A stretch of DNA of 58,113 nt. Origin: Streptomyces sp. CHD11. Lineage in GTDB: Bacteria > Actinomycetota > Actinomycetes > Streptomycetales > Streptomycetaceae. Positions within the stretch are counted from its first letter, which is position 1, and each line of letters begins with the position of its first letter. The position numbers and the translations under genes are program-made. The DNA lies in the NCBI RefSeq assembly GCF_018638295.1, contig NZ_JABTTS010000034.1:1-58113 (forward strand), given 5' to 3'. The notes beneath the pieces are model-generated. The model was not told the DNA's origin. It ran no database searches and worked only from the letters and a program-made list of their open reading frames with translations. Positions 17,186 to 26,762 of the stretch are shown in pieces.

Positions 17186-17247
17186 CCGCGGTTCTTCGCG
17201 CGGGGAACCGCGGGCGGTCCGAGCCACGAGGGGGGAGGTTCGGACCG
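17186..17247. terminator. Two consecutive hairpins downstream of the lyase operon
   Basis: CCGCGGTTC/GAACCGCGG (17186-17194 with 17205-17213) and CGGTCCGA/TCGGACCG (17215-17222 with 17240-17247) lie just beyond the 3' end of the leftward holin-like/ptpA/lyase operon. Probable tandem terminator. Confidence 0.55.
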
Positions 17248-17294
17248 TCCGCCGCGGTGCACCGGCCGACGTTCGACGCCGCCGGTATGGCTGG

Positions 17295-18464
17295 TCAGGT
17301 GCCCGAATCGGTCAGAGCGCGCAGGACGTCGGCCACCAGGTCCTCCGGGTCCTCGGCCCCCACGGAGAAGCGGATGAAGCCTTCCGGCACCGCGTCCCCG
17401 CCCCAGCGCCCGCGCCGTTCCGCCGTGGACCGTACCCCGCCGAAGCTGGTGGCGTCGTCCACGAGCCGCAGCGCGTCGAGGAAACGGTCCGCACGCGCGC
17501 GCGAGGGCAATGTGAAGGACACCACGCACCCGTAGCGCCGCATCTGCTGCGAGGCCATCGCGTACGAGGGGTCGTCGGGCAGCCCCGGGTAGCGCAGTCC
17601 CGTCACCTCCGGCCGCTCGCGCAGCGCCCGGGCCAGTGCCAGCGCGGTGGCGTTCTGCCGGTCGACACGCAACTGGAGTGTGGCGATCGAACGGTGTGCG
17701 AGCCAGGCCTCCATGGGCCCGGGGATCGCCCCGGCGATCTTGCGCCAGCGCCGGACTGCGGCCATGGCGTCGGCATCGCGTCCGGTGACGTACCCCAGGA
17801 GCACATCGCCGTGCCCGGTGAGCTGCTTGGTGCCGCTGGCCACCGAGAAGTCCGCGCCGAGCTCGAGCGGACGCTGGCCGAGTGGCGTCGCGAGGGTGTT
17901 GTCGACGGCGACCAGGGTGCCCTGGGCGTGTGCCGCCTCGGCGAGACGCCGTACGTCGCACACGTCCAGCCCCGGATTCGAGGGCGTCTCGATCCACAGC
18001 AGCTTCGCGCCGTCGAGGATCTCGAGCTGGGCGTCGCCGCCGGTGGGCGCGGTGCGCACCTCGATGCCGAACGTCTCCAGCTGAGCTCGCACCAGGGGCA
18101 GTGCCTGGTAACCGTCGTCCGGCAGGACGACCGCGTCCCCGGCGCGCAGCTGGGAGAAGAGCACCGACGAGATCGCGGCCATGCCCGAGGCGAACACCAG
18201 AGCCTCGGCATCGTCGCGTCCGGGGGCCTCCAGTCCGACGATGGCCCGTTCCAGCAGGGTCCAGGTGGGGTTCTCGTCCCGGCCGTAGGTGTACGGGCCG
18301 GTGGGGTCGCCCGGCAGATGGAAGTGGGCCGCGAACACGGGGCCGGGCAGGGTCGGCTCGTGCTTGACCGGCTCGGGCAGCCCGGCGCGCACCACCCGGG
18401 TCCCGTCACCCGCTCCGCCGGGCCGGAGCGGGCCGTGGCCCGCGCCCGTCGTCGAATCGTTCAT
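17295..18464 (-). CDS. Cystathionine gamma-lyase / PLP trans-sulfuration enzyme
   Basis: A 389-residue Cys/Met-metabolism PLP enzyme. The PLP-lysine motif is SGTKQLTGHGD (Lys near residue 213), with the usual PSNPGLDVCD and AVDNTLATP blocks and YGRDENPTWTLLE near the N-terminus. Family members cleave cystathionine or related thioethers to cysteine, 2-oxobutyrate and ammonia. Its ATG overlaps the ptpA stop by four bases (ATGA), implying translational coupling. The first 25 residues are Gly-rich and probably flexible. The precise reaction (lyase versus synthase) is not fixed by sequence. Confidence 0.88.
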   Translation of the reverse strand: MNDSTTGAGHGPLRPGGAGDGTRVVRAGLPEPVKHEPTLPGPVFAAHFHLPGDPTGPYTYGRDENPTWTLLERAIVGLEAPGRDDAEALVFASGMAAISSVLFSQLRAGDAVVLPDDGYQALPLVRAQLETFGIEVRTAPTGGDAQLEILDGAKLLWIETPSNPGLDVCDVRRLAEAAHAQGTLVAVDNTLATPLGQRPLELGADFSVASGTKQLTGHGDVLLGYVTGRDADAMAAVRRWRKIAGAIPGPMEAWLAHRSIATLQLRVDRQNATALALARALRERPEVTGLRYPGLPDDPSYAMASQQMRRYGCVVSFTLPSRARADRFLDALRLVDDATSFGGVRSTAERRGRWGGDAVPEGFIRFSVGAEDPEDLVADVLRALTDSGT

Positions 18465-18952
18465 GCCGCCTGTCCTTCCAGGTCCGTGCGTACCGCCTCG
18501 AGCAGAACGGTGCTCGCCGCCTCCACCATCTCAAGAACCTCGTCGAAACCGTCGATGTCCCCGTAGTAGGGATCCGGTACGTCGAGGTCGTCGCCGGCGG
18601 CCGGGTCGTACGAACGCAAGCGACGCACCTTGTCCGCGTCCCGTTGCGCGGGGGCGAGGCGCCGCAGCCGCGTGTAGTGCCCGGCGTCGAGCGCGATGAC
18701 GAGGTCGAGGCGGGCGAACCAGGAGGGAGCGAACCGCCGCGCCGTGTGGCCGGCGTCGTAGCCGTTCGCCCGCAGAACGGTCTGCGCGCGGGGGTCGGCG
18801 CCCTCGCCCTCGTGCCGGCCGTCCGTACCGGCGCTGTCCACCTCGACCGGACTGCCGAGCCCGGCCGCCGCCACCCGCGCGCGGAACACGGACCCGGCCA
18901 TGGGCGAACGGCAGATGTTGCCGGTACAGACGAAACAGGTCCGGTAGGTAAT
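18461..18952 (-). CDS. ptpA: Low-molecular-weight protein tyrosine phosphatase, apparent ATT start
   Basis: A 163-residue LMW-PTP. The P-loop CTGNICRS (Cys9 nucleophile, Arg15) and the general-acid loop DVPDPYYG are intact. It removes phosphate from tyrosine; S. coelicolor PtpA at this locus influences antibiotic production. Homologues start MTYRVCFVCTGNICRSP. Here no ATG, GTG or TTG exists at that place: the codon is ATT at 18952-18950, with AAGGA nine bases upstream. The first in-frame ATG lies beyond the catalytic Cys. So either ATT (or a nearby CTG) initiates, or one base is wrong. It starts 5 bp after the holin-like stop and overlaps the lyase gene. Confidence 0.85.
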   Translation of the reverse strand: MTYRTCFVCTGNICRSPMAGSVFRARVAAAGLGSPVEVDSAGTDGRHEGEGADPRAQTVLRANGYDAGHTARRFAPSWFARLDLVIALDAGHYTRLRRLAPAQRDADKVRRLRSYDPAAGDDLDVPDPYYGDIDGFDEVLEMVEAASTVLLEAVRTDLEGQAA

Positions 18953-18957
18953 CGTGC

Positions 18958-19332
18958 TCAGTCCTTGTCGGGCAGGACGACGTTGAGCGCCCAGGAGACG
19001 ACGGAGATGATCAGGCCGCCCAGTACGGCCGTCCAGAAGCCCTCCACGTGGAAGCTCAGGTCCAGCTTGTCGGCGAGCCAGGAGGTGAGCAGCAGCATCA
19101 GGGCGTTCACGACCAGGGTGAACAGCCCCAGGGTCAGAATGAGCAGGGGGAGGCTGAGGAGCTTCACGACCGGCTTGACCAGGAAATTCACCAGGCCGAA
19201 GATCAGGGCGACCAGGATCAGGGTGCCGATCTCCTTGCCCGTGCTGTCCCCGGTCAGGGTGATGTCGGCGAGCAGCCACACCGCTACCGCGAGGGCACCC
19301 GCGTTGGCGATCGTCTTGACTAGGAAATTCAT
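18958..19332 (-). CDS. Phage holin family-4-like membrane protein (YvlD-type)
   Basis: A 124-residue protein with four hydrophobic segments: MNFLVKTIANAGALAVAVWLL, TLILVALIFGLVNFLVKP, LPLLILTLGLFTLVVNALMLLLTSWL and FWTAVLGGLIISVVSWALNVV. This pattern matches the YvlD/phage holin 4_2 family of small membrane proteins; their function is not settled, and this is a chromosomal gene, not evidence of a phage. ATG 19332 matches homologues; an adjacent ATG at 19335 adds one residue. First gene of a leftward operon with ptpA and the lyase, divergent from the cupin gene. Confidence 0.8.
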   Translation of the reverse strand: MNFLVKTIANAGALAVAVWLLADITLTGDSTGKEIGTLILVALIFGLVNFLVKPVVKLLSLPLLILTLGLFTLVVNALMLLLTSWLADKLDLSFHVEGFWTAVLGGLIISVVSWALNVVLPDKD

Positions 19333-19335
19333 CAT

Positions 19336-19356
19336 GTGTCTGATCGTGACAGACAC
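19336..19356. promoter_or_regulatory. Inverted repeat in holin-like/cupin divergent promoter
   Basis: GTGTCTG-N7-CAGACAC (19336-19342/19350-19356), with a second overlapping dyad ATCGTG-N5-CACGAT. It sits directly ahead of the leftward start and is a plausible repressor operator. Confidence 0.45.
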
Positions 19357-19395
19357 GATCGGGCTTGAGCAGTGAGGTAGGGGCGTAACCAGGAG

Positions 19396-19713
19396 ATGAA
19401 GGCATTCCGGCTGGACGAACTGGAGGCGGAGCGCGCCGCCAACGACGGGGCCTACCTGCAGTTCCTGCGGGAGCGGAACATGTCAGTGGGTCTCTACGCC
19501 CTCGACGCAGGCGTCCAGGACCCTCAGCAGCCGCACCAGCAGGACGAGGTGTACTTCGTCGTCAGCGGCCGGGCGTCGATCACCGTCGGTATGGAGACCA
19601 CCCAGGTGGCGCGGGGCAGCGTCGTGTACGTACCGGCCGGCGTGGCCCACAAGTTCCACCACATCAGCGAGGATCTGCGGGTCCTGGTGGTGTTCTCTCC
19701 CCCCGAGAGCTGA
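19396..19713 (+). CDS. Small cupin-domain protein
   Basis: A 105-residue single-domain cupin. The first motif resembles PHQQDEVYFVVSGRASITVG and the second GSVVYVPAGVAHKFHHI; the histidines and glutamate in these could bind a metal. No fused enzyme domain. ATG 19396 follows CCAGGAG. Divergent from the holin-like operon. Function unknown. Confidence 0.85.
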   Translation: MKAFRLDELEAERAANDGAYLQFLRERNMSVGLYALDAGVQDPQQPHQQDEVYFVVSGRASITVGMETTQVARGSVVYVPAGVAHKFHHISEDLRVLVVFSPPES

Positions 19714-19863
19714 GCCGGGCCCTCAGGGTTCCCTAGGGGATCGGTCAGGGGAGGACAAGGGGTACGAGGCCCCCGGCGGCCCCTCCGCCGCTCTAGCATC
19801 GGATGCAGGACATCATGTGACACGACCCGGCACTCGGCGGGCGGAGAGACAAGGACAAGGGCG

Positions 19864-20076
19864 ATGCGGGAGATTTTCGCGGGACTGCCGTGGTGGGTGA
19901 AGTGGATCGCGGTGCCGGTCATCGCTCTGGTGGTGTTCGGCGGGCTGATCGCGAGCGTGGTCGGGTTCGTGATCGGACTGCTCTTCAAGCTGCTGGTGTT
20001 CGTGGCACTGGTCGGCGGGCTGATCTACGTCGTACGCAAGTTCATGACGAGTTCCTCGTCGCGCAGCGACTGGTGA
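19864..20076 (+). CDS. DUF5326-type small membrane protein
   Basis: A 70-residue protein with two close hydrophobic segments (WWVKWIAVPVIALVVFGGLIASVVGFVIGLLFKLLVFVALVGGLIYVV region) and a short hydrophilic Ser-rich tail ending SRSDW. It resembles a small protein conserved in Streptomyces next to ssgR, annotated DUF5326 as far as I recall. No known function. Start ATG 19864. Confidence 0.72.
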   Translation: MREIFAGLPWWVKWIAVPVIALVVFGGLIASVVGFVIGLLFKLLVFVALVGGLIYVVRKFMTSSSSRSDW

Positions 20077-20270
20077 GCTGAGGGGGACCGGTGAGGCGGT
20101 AACAGGAATCACCGGTTCCCTCGCGCGGGGGAAGTTTCGCCCACGGGCCGTCCGGGTGCGGTGACAGCCCGTTAGAGTCCGGAACTCGACGCGGGGACGA
20201 TCCCCGCGAGCGGCGACCCCCCACCCGTGTTCCCCGCACGGGCTGCCCCCTCGCGTTTCGGGAGTGCCCC

Positions 20271-21095
20271 TTGGCCACGACTGGTACCGCCTCAGCCCCT
20301 CTGGCCGCGGTCCCCCCGCAGCCCCGCTCCCCGGCGCCCACCGCGCCCACCGCGACCCTCATCGGCTCCGTGCAGCGGGCCATGCGCCTGCTGGAGACCG
20401 TCGCCGGGCACGCGTGCGGGGCGCCCGCCAAACAACTGGCCCGTGAGACCGGGCTGGCGCTCCCCACCACGTACCACCTGCTGCGCACCCTGGTGCACGA
20501 GGGCTATCTGCGCCGCGACAAAGGGCTGTTCTTCCTGGGGGAGGCGGCCGAGCTGCTCAGCGGCAGCGGAGCGCAGCAGAAACGTCGCAGCAAGGTCGTC
20601 GACACTCTCGCCCGCTGGCGTGACGCGATCGGCGTCCCCGTGTATTACGCGGTGTACCGCGAGGGCGAGATCGAGGTCGTCTGTGTCTCCGACACCCCGG
20701 GCAACCCCGCGGTGGAGGAGTGGGCCGACTTCCGGGAGACCGGCCATGCTCACGCCATTGGGCAGTCTCTCCTCTCCCAGCTCGACAGCGAGGCCCGTCG
20801 TGACCATCTGAGCCGCCATCCGGTGTGCCCGGTCACGCCCTACACCGTCCGCGACGATCACAGCCTGCTCCGACGGCTGGACCGTACGCCACGCATGGCA
20901 CTGGTGACAGAGCGTCAGGAATATGCTCTGGGGACGGTGTGTGCCGCCATTCCGATCACTCTCGGTGGGGCGGCGGCATCGGTGGCCATCTCCCTGCCCG
21001 CACATCAGGCCGACCGGCTCATCCCCGCGGCCCGTCTTCTGCAGGCCGAACTGGGGCGCCTGCTGGATTCACTGACGCTGTCTATCAGTATCTGA
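20271..21095 (+). CDS. ssgR: IclR-family activator of ssgA
   Basis: A 274-residue IclR-type regulator: Pro/Ala-rich N-terminus of about 28 residues, winged helix-turn-helix at about 29-90 (LIGSVQRAMRLLETVAGHACGAPAKQLARETGLALPTTYHLLRTLVHEGYL), then the effector domain. Directly upstream of ssgA, it corresponds to SsgR, which activates ssgA transcription in S. coelicolor independently of the whi regulators. TTG 20271 is used because GGGAG precedes it and MATTGTASAPLAA looks coherent; a shorter start inside is possible. The 98-bp gap to ssgA holds the likely target promoter. Confidence 0.9.
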   Translation: MATTGTASAPLAAVPPQPRSPAPTAPTATLIGSVQRAMRLLETVAGHACGAPAKQLARETGLALPTTYHLLRTLVHEGYLRRDKGLFFLGEAAELLSGSGAQQKRRSKVVDTLARWRDAIGVPVYYAVYREGEIEVVCVSDTPGNPAVEEWADFRETGHAHAIGQSLLSQLDSEARRDHLSRHPVCPVTPYTVRDDHSLLRRLDRTPRMALVTERQEYALGTVCAAIPITLGGAAASVAISLPAHQADRLIPAARLLQAELGRLLDSLTLSISI

Positions 21096-21193
21096 AAACT
21101 CACTCCTTGTGATCTGGTGTGTACGTTCAGCAAGATTTCATCTGGTGTCAGGATCCATGCCCGGCCAGTCCGCGGCGAATGACGGGGTAGGCG

Positions 21194-21628
21194 ATGCGCG
21201 AATCGGTACAGGCAGAGGTCATGATGAGCTTCCTCGTGTCGGAGGAGCTTTCCTTCCGCATCCCGGTGGAGCTGCGCTACGACACCGGTGATCCCTACGC
21301 CGTGCGGCTGACCTTTCATCTGCCCGGGGACGCGCCGGTGACCTGGGCCTTCGGCAGGGAGTTGCTGATTGACGGTGTCGGCCGGCCGTGCGGTGAGGGG
21401 GACGTACGGGTCTCACCGGTCGACCCCGACATGTTGGGCGAGGTGCTGATCCGGCTTCAGGTCGGCAGCGACCAGGCGCTCTTCCGGTCGTCGACCGCGC
21501 CGCTTGTGGCCTTCCTCGACCGCACCGACAAGCTGGTGCCGCTGGGCCAGGAGGGGGCGCTCGCCGATTTCGACGCCCACCTCGACGACGCGCTGGACCG
21601 GATCCTGGCGGAGCAGAGTGCCGGCTGA
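21194..21628 (+). CDS. ssgA: Sporulation-specific cell division activator SsgA
   Basis: A 144-residue SALP protein (MRESVQAEVMMSFLVSEELSFRIPVELRY; VTWAFGRELLIDG; LVAFLDRTDKLVPLGQE). SALPs occur only in sporulating actinomycetes. SsgA activates sporulation-specific cell division in aerial hyphae and remodels hyphal growth through septum-site control. It is slightly longer than the 136-residue S. coelicolor protein as I remember it. ATG 21194. Expected to depend on SsgR. Confidence 0.96.
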   Translation: MRESVQAEVMMSFLVSEELSFRIPVELRYDTGDPYAVRLTFHLPGDAPVTWAFGRELLIDGVGRPCGEGDVRVSPVDPDMLGEVLIRLQVGSDQALFRSSTAPLVAFLDRTDKLVPLGQEGALADFDAHLDDALDRILAEQSAG

Positions 21629-21653
21629 AGCGTTGCGCCAGTCGGGTGGGCCG

Positions 21654-21689
21654 GTGTGGCGGAACGCTTCAGCACCCGTTCCGCCACAC
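21654..21689. terminator. Bidirectional terminator between ssgA and yibE/F
   Basis: Thirteen-bp perfect arms GTGTGGCGGAACG (21654-21666) and CGTTCCGCCACAC (21677-21689) with a 10-nt loop, between convergent genes. Confidence 0.8.
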
Positions 21690-21694
21690 GGATC

Positions 21695-23116
21695 TCACCG
21701 CTTACGGCGCTTGCCCCGTCCACCGCGCCCCGGGGCCGAGCGGGCCTCCGGCACCTGTCCGCGTTCCTGCGTGCGCCCCCGCCCCTCTTCCTGCCCCTGC
21801 CCCTCGTGGTCTCCCGCCGACGGACGGTCGGCCGAGACCACCAGTGCGGCGAGCACCGTGGTGACCGGCACCGAGGCGACCAGGCCGATCGAGCCGATGA
21901 GGGTACGTACGATCTCCTCCGCGACCAGCTCACTGTTGGCCACCGTCCCCACACTGCTCTGAGCGATGGAGAAGAGCAGCAGCAGGGGCAGCGCGGCGCC
22001 GGCGTAAGCGAGGACCAGGGTGTTGACCACGGACGCGATGTGATCGCGGCCGATACGGATGCCCGCGCGGTACAACCCGCGCCGGCCCATCGACGGATTG
22101 GCCTCGTGCAGCTCCCAGACCGCGGACGTCTGGGTGACCGTCACGTCGTCGAGAACACCGAGCGAACCGATGATCACGCCGGCCAGCAGCAGGCCGCTCA
22201 TGTCGATCCCGGGATACAGCCCGTGAATCAAACCGGTGTTGTCGTCCGTGTTTCCGGTGAGCGCGGCCCAGCCGATGAACACCGACCCCAGAACGCCGAT
22301 CAGCAGCAGTGAGATGAGGGTGCCGAGCACCGCCACCGAGGTGCGTGCAGACAGCCCGTGGCACAGATAGAGGGCGAGCAACATGATCGCGCTCGCTCCC
22401 ACCACGGCCACGACCAGCGGGTTCGACCCCTGCAGGATGGCCGGCAGGATGAAGAAGTTCAGCACCAGGAAGCTGACCGCCAGGGCGACGAGCGCCATGA
22501 CCCCGCGCAGTCGTCCCACAGCCACGACGGCGAGCGCGAAGATGCCGGCGAGCAGCGCCAGAGGGAGCCGCCGGTTCACGTCGGTGACGGAGTACTGAAG
22601 GTCCTCGGGCGCGGAGGGCTCGTAGGCGACCACGACCTCCTGACCCTGTTCCAGCTGTCGGGTCTGATCCGGCTGCACGATCTCGTTGAACGTACGGCCC
22701 TTGTCGTCGCCGGTGTCGACCCGGATCGTCGCCTTCTTGCAACGGCCGTCCGCCTGTTGCTGGGCGGAGGACCCCTCGGCCGTGGAGGTGTCACCGGTCG
22801 GCACGCCTCCGGAGGCGTTCACGGACTGGCAGCTCACCTCGACCACCTTGGTGACCGTGGCGTGCTGTGTCTGGCGGTCGAAACCGACACCGGTGCGTTC
22901 GTGCGCCGGGGCGCCGCCCGGCCACAGCACCGCCAGCCCGATCAGCACCGCCGCGGCGAACGGAATCAGGATCGCCGCGATGACCTTGCGCAGATGCTGG
23001 GAGACGGGCGCCGCCGGTCCGTGGCTGTGACTGTGCCCGTGCCCCTGTCCGCTTCCGGCGCCGGGGTCACGGGGGGGTTCGGGCGGTGGGTACGGGGGAG
23101 GCTGAGTCGGGGTCAC
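21695..23116 (-). CDS. YibE/F-like multi-pass membrane protein
   Basis: A 473-residue protein: Pro-rich start, a His cluster (GHGHSHSHGP) at about 25-34, one transmembrane helix, an extracytoplasmic domain to about residue 185, then about seven transmembrane helices and a basic, Arg/Gly-rich tail. The membrane part matches YibE/F, with the polar motif GVLDDVTVTQTSAVWEL between helices. YibE/F proteins are suspected transporters, partners unknown. The His-rich segment could bind metal. ATG 23116. Divergent from the thiC riboswitch region. Confidence 0.82.
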   Translation of the reverse strand: MTPTQPPPYPPPEPPRDPGAGSGQGHGHSHSHGPAAPVSQHLRKVIAAILIPFAAAVLIGLAVLWPGGAPAHERTGVGFDRQTQHATVTKVVEVSCQSVNASGGVPTGDTSTAEGSSAQQQADGRCKKATIRVDTGDDKGRTFNEIVQPDQTRQLEQGQEVVVAYEPSAPEDLQYSVTDVNRRLPLALLAGIFALAVVAVGRLRGVMALVALAVSFLVLNFFILPAILQGSNPLVVAVVGASAIMLLALYLCHGLSARTSVAVLGTLISLLLIGVLGSVFIGWAALTGNTDDNTGLIHGLYPGIDMSGLLLAGVIIGSLGVLDDVTVTQTSAVWELHEANPSMGRRGLYRAGIRIGRDHIASVVNTLVLAYAGAALPLLLLFSIAQSSVGTVANSELVAEEIVRTLIGSIGLVASVPVTTVLAALVVSADRPSAGDHEGQGQEEGRGRTQERGQVPEARSAPGRGGRGKRRKR

Positions 23117-23250
23117 CGCCCGATCATCGCAAGAAGCGAGCGGGCCCTCTGTTCACCGCGCCAGAAAGGACGCTAGCGTGGTGACACCTTTTGTACACGC
23201 GGGAGCTCGGAGCACCGGGCTGAGAGGGCGCTGACCTTCGTCCCAGCGAT

Positions 23251-23264
23251 GTTTCACATGAAAC
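23251..23264. promoter_or_regulatory. parS-like site, one mismatch, inside the riboswitch
   Basis: GTTTCACATGAAAC differs from parS at one central base and is flanked by GAT/ATC. It lies within the P3 arm of the thiC riboswitch. Confidence 0.6.
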
Positions 23265-23283
23265 ATCACCGAAGTCGAGTGAT

Positions 23284-23297
23284 GTTTCACACGGAAC
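23284..23297. promoter_or_regulatory. Degenerate parS-like half site
   Basis: GTTTCACACGGAAC keeps the left half of parS perfectly and has three changes in the right half. Its left half pairs in RNA with the right half of the preceding site. Confidence 0.3.
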
Positions 23298-23370
23298 GTC
23301 GGCAGACGAAAACCGCTGCGTCGACCGCCGAACCTGTTACCGGGTAATGCCGGCGTAGGGAGTAGGTCTC

Positions 23371-25167
<1,797 letters not shown>

Positions 25168-25298
25168 GTGTCCGGCGCGGCAGCGGTGCCTGTGGTGGTG
25201 CCGCTCCCGCGGGCGGGCCCGAAGGGATGCGAGCGGGACCGGCCTGCTCCGGGCGGGTCCCCCTCACCTCCGGCGGGCCGGGTGGGCAGACTGGCCCC

Positions 25299-26702
25299 AT
25301 GACAGCTAGTCCGATGAGCAAAGGGTCCAATCTTCCCGTCGAAGCCCGCGTGGTGCGTGCTGAGCTCGCATGGACGGCCGGGGCCGGGGTGCCGGACATC
25401 GATGCCTCGGCGCTTCTGCTCACGGAGGCCGGGCGGGTGCGGGACGACGGGGACTTCGTCTTCTACAACCAGCCGCGGCATGCGACGGGTGCCGTGACCC
25501 ACCTCGGGAAGCGGAGCGCCACCGGTACCGCGACCGACACCGTCGAGGTGGAGCTGGGTGCGGTCGAACCGGCCGTCGAGCGGATCGCGCTGTGCGCGTC
25601 GGCCGATGGCGGGACGTTCGGCCAGGTGCCGGGCCTGGTACTCCGGCTGCTCGACGCCGGGTCGGGAGCCGAGATCGCACGGTTCGACATGGACGCGGGG
25701 ACCGAGACCGCGTTCATCGGCGGTGAGTTGTACCGGCGGCAGGGACGGTGGAAGTTCCGCGCGGTCGGACAGGGGTACGCGGCAGGGCTGGCCGGGCTGG
25801 CGACGGACTTCGGCATCACCGTGGACGATCCCGTCCCGGCGGCCGCCCCGGCCGCGGCCCCGGTGGCGCCGCCGCCCGTGTCTCCCCCTCCGCCCACCGT
25901 CCCGTCCTCCCCGCCCGCCGCGGCGCCGGCGGCCACCCCCCGGCTCACCAAGGGCGAGGAAAGGCTGCCCGTCGACATGCGCAAGCGGCTGTCGCTGCGC
26001 AAGGAGCAGGTGGCGGTCAGTCTGCGCAAGCACGGGGCCGCCGGGGTCACGGCGCGCGTCATCCTTGTGCTGGACGCCTCCGGGTCCATGTCCCCGCTGT
26101 ACTCCAGAGGCATCGTGACCGATGTCGTCGAACGGATGGCCGCGGTGGCGGCGCAACTGGACGACGACGGGGAGATGCAGGCCTGGACCTTCGCCTCGAG
26201 CCCGGCCCGGTTGCCGGATCTGCGGCTCGGTGAACTTCCCGACTGGCTGCGGCTGCATGTGCGGGTGGGGGAGATGAGCCTGTTCCGGCGCGGGCGGAAG
26301 AAGGGACTGGACCCCAGCCAGGTCGACATGCGGGACGTCGGTATCCAGAACGAGGAGCAGAAGGTCATCTCCGAGGTGCGCGCGTTCGTGCGGGAGCATC
26401 GGGCGTCCGCTCCGACACTCGTGCTGTTCTTCTCCGACGGCGGCGTCTACCGCAACAAGGAGATCGAACGCGAGCTCCGCGAGGCTGTGGAGGAGCCCGT
26501 CTTCTGGCAGTTCGTCGGCCTGGGCAGGTCCGACTACGGCGTGCTGGAACGGTTCGACACGCTGCCCGGACGCCGTGTCGACAACGTCGGCTTCTTCGCG
26601 GTGGACGACATCACCACCGTCCCCGACGCCGAGTTGTACGACCGGCTCCTCTCCGAGTTCCCCCTGTGGATCACGGCCGCGGGGCGTGCGGGCATCCTCT
26701 GA
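25299..26702 (+). CDS. TerD-domain and von Willebrand factor A protein
   Basis: A 467-residue two-domain protein. Residues about 1-185 are TerD-like (MSKGSNLPV..., DASALLLTEAGRVRDDGDFVFYNQ, FGQVPGLVLRLLDAGSGAEIARFDM). A Pro/Ala linker at about 185-225 leads to a vWA domain with the MIDAS motif DASGSMS near residue 258. TerD proteins bind Ca2+ and belong to stress or tellurite-resistance systems; vWA domains mediate metal-dependent protein contacts. Fusion of the two is known in Streptomyces, function unproven. Cytoplasmic, no signal peptide. ATG 25299; a second in-frame ATG at 25314 gives the canonical MSKGSN start. Confidence 0.87.
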   Translation: MTASPMSKGSNLPVEARVVRAELAWTAGAGVPDIDASALLLTEAGRVRDDGDFVFYNQPRHATGAVTHLGKRSATGTATDTVEVELGAVEPAVERIALCASADGGTFGQVPGLVLRLLDAGSGAEIARFDMDAGTETAFIGGELYRRQGRWKFRAVGQGYAAGLAGLATDFGITVDDPVPAAAPAAAPVAPPPVSPPPPTVPSSPPAAAPAATPRLTKGEERLPVDMRKRLSLRKEQVAVSLRKHGAAGVTARVILVLDASGSMSPLYSRGIVTDVVERMAAVAAQLDDDGEMQAWTFASSPARLPDLRLGELPDWLRLHVRVGEMSLFRRGRKKGLDPSQVDMRDVGIQNEEQKVISEVRAFVREHRASAPTLVLFFSDGGVYRNKEIERELREAVEEPVFWQFVGLGRSDYGVLERFDTLPGRRVDNVGFFAVDDITTVPDAELYDRLLSEFPLWITAAGRAGIL

Positions 26703-26729
26703 GGGCCGGTCCGACGACGAACCGGCCTC
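26701..26729. terminator. Hairpin between TerD-vWA and the unknown membrane gene
   Basis: GAGGGCCGGT (26701-26710) pairs with ACCGGCCTC (26721-26729), with one bulged G, between convergent genes. The first base overlaps the end of the coding region. Confidence 0.5.
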
Positions 26730-26762
26730 TCGGGATCCCACCCGTCCCTCCGGCTGTCCTGC

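Larger units (their letters stand above)
23199..23362 (+). promoter_or_regulatory. TPP riboswitch (THI element) of thiC
   Basis: The 5' part GGGAGCTCGG...GGGCTGAGAGGG (CTGAGA at 23220-23225) and the 3' part AACCTGTTACCGGGTAATGC followed by CGGCGTAGGGAG (23331-23352) are the two conserved halves of the thiamin pyrophosphate riboswitch. They are separated by an unusually long variable (P3) arm of about 105 nt that contains parS-like sequences. The 3' strand includes the AGGGAG ribosome-binding site about 15 nt before the thiC start, suggesting that TPP binding blocks translation initiation. Confidence 0.93.

Noticed and set aside
18958..19332. Phage presence suggested by the holin-like gene.
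   Set aside because: This family is common on chromosomes and no other phage gene is nearby.
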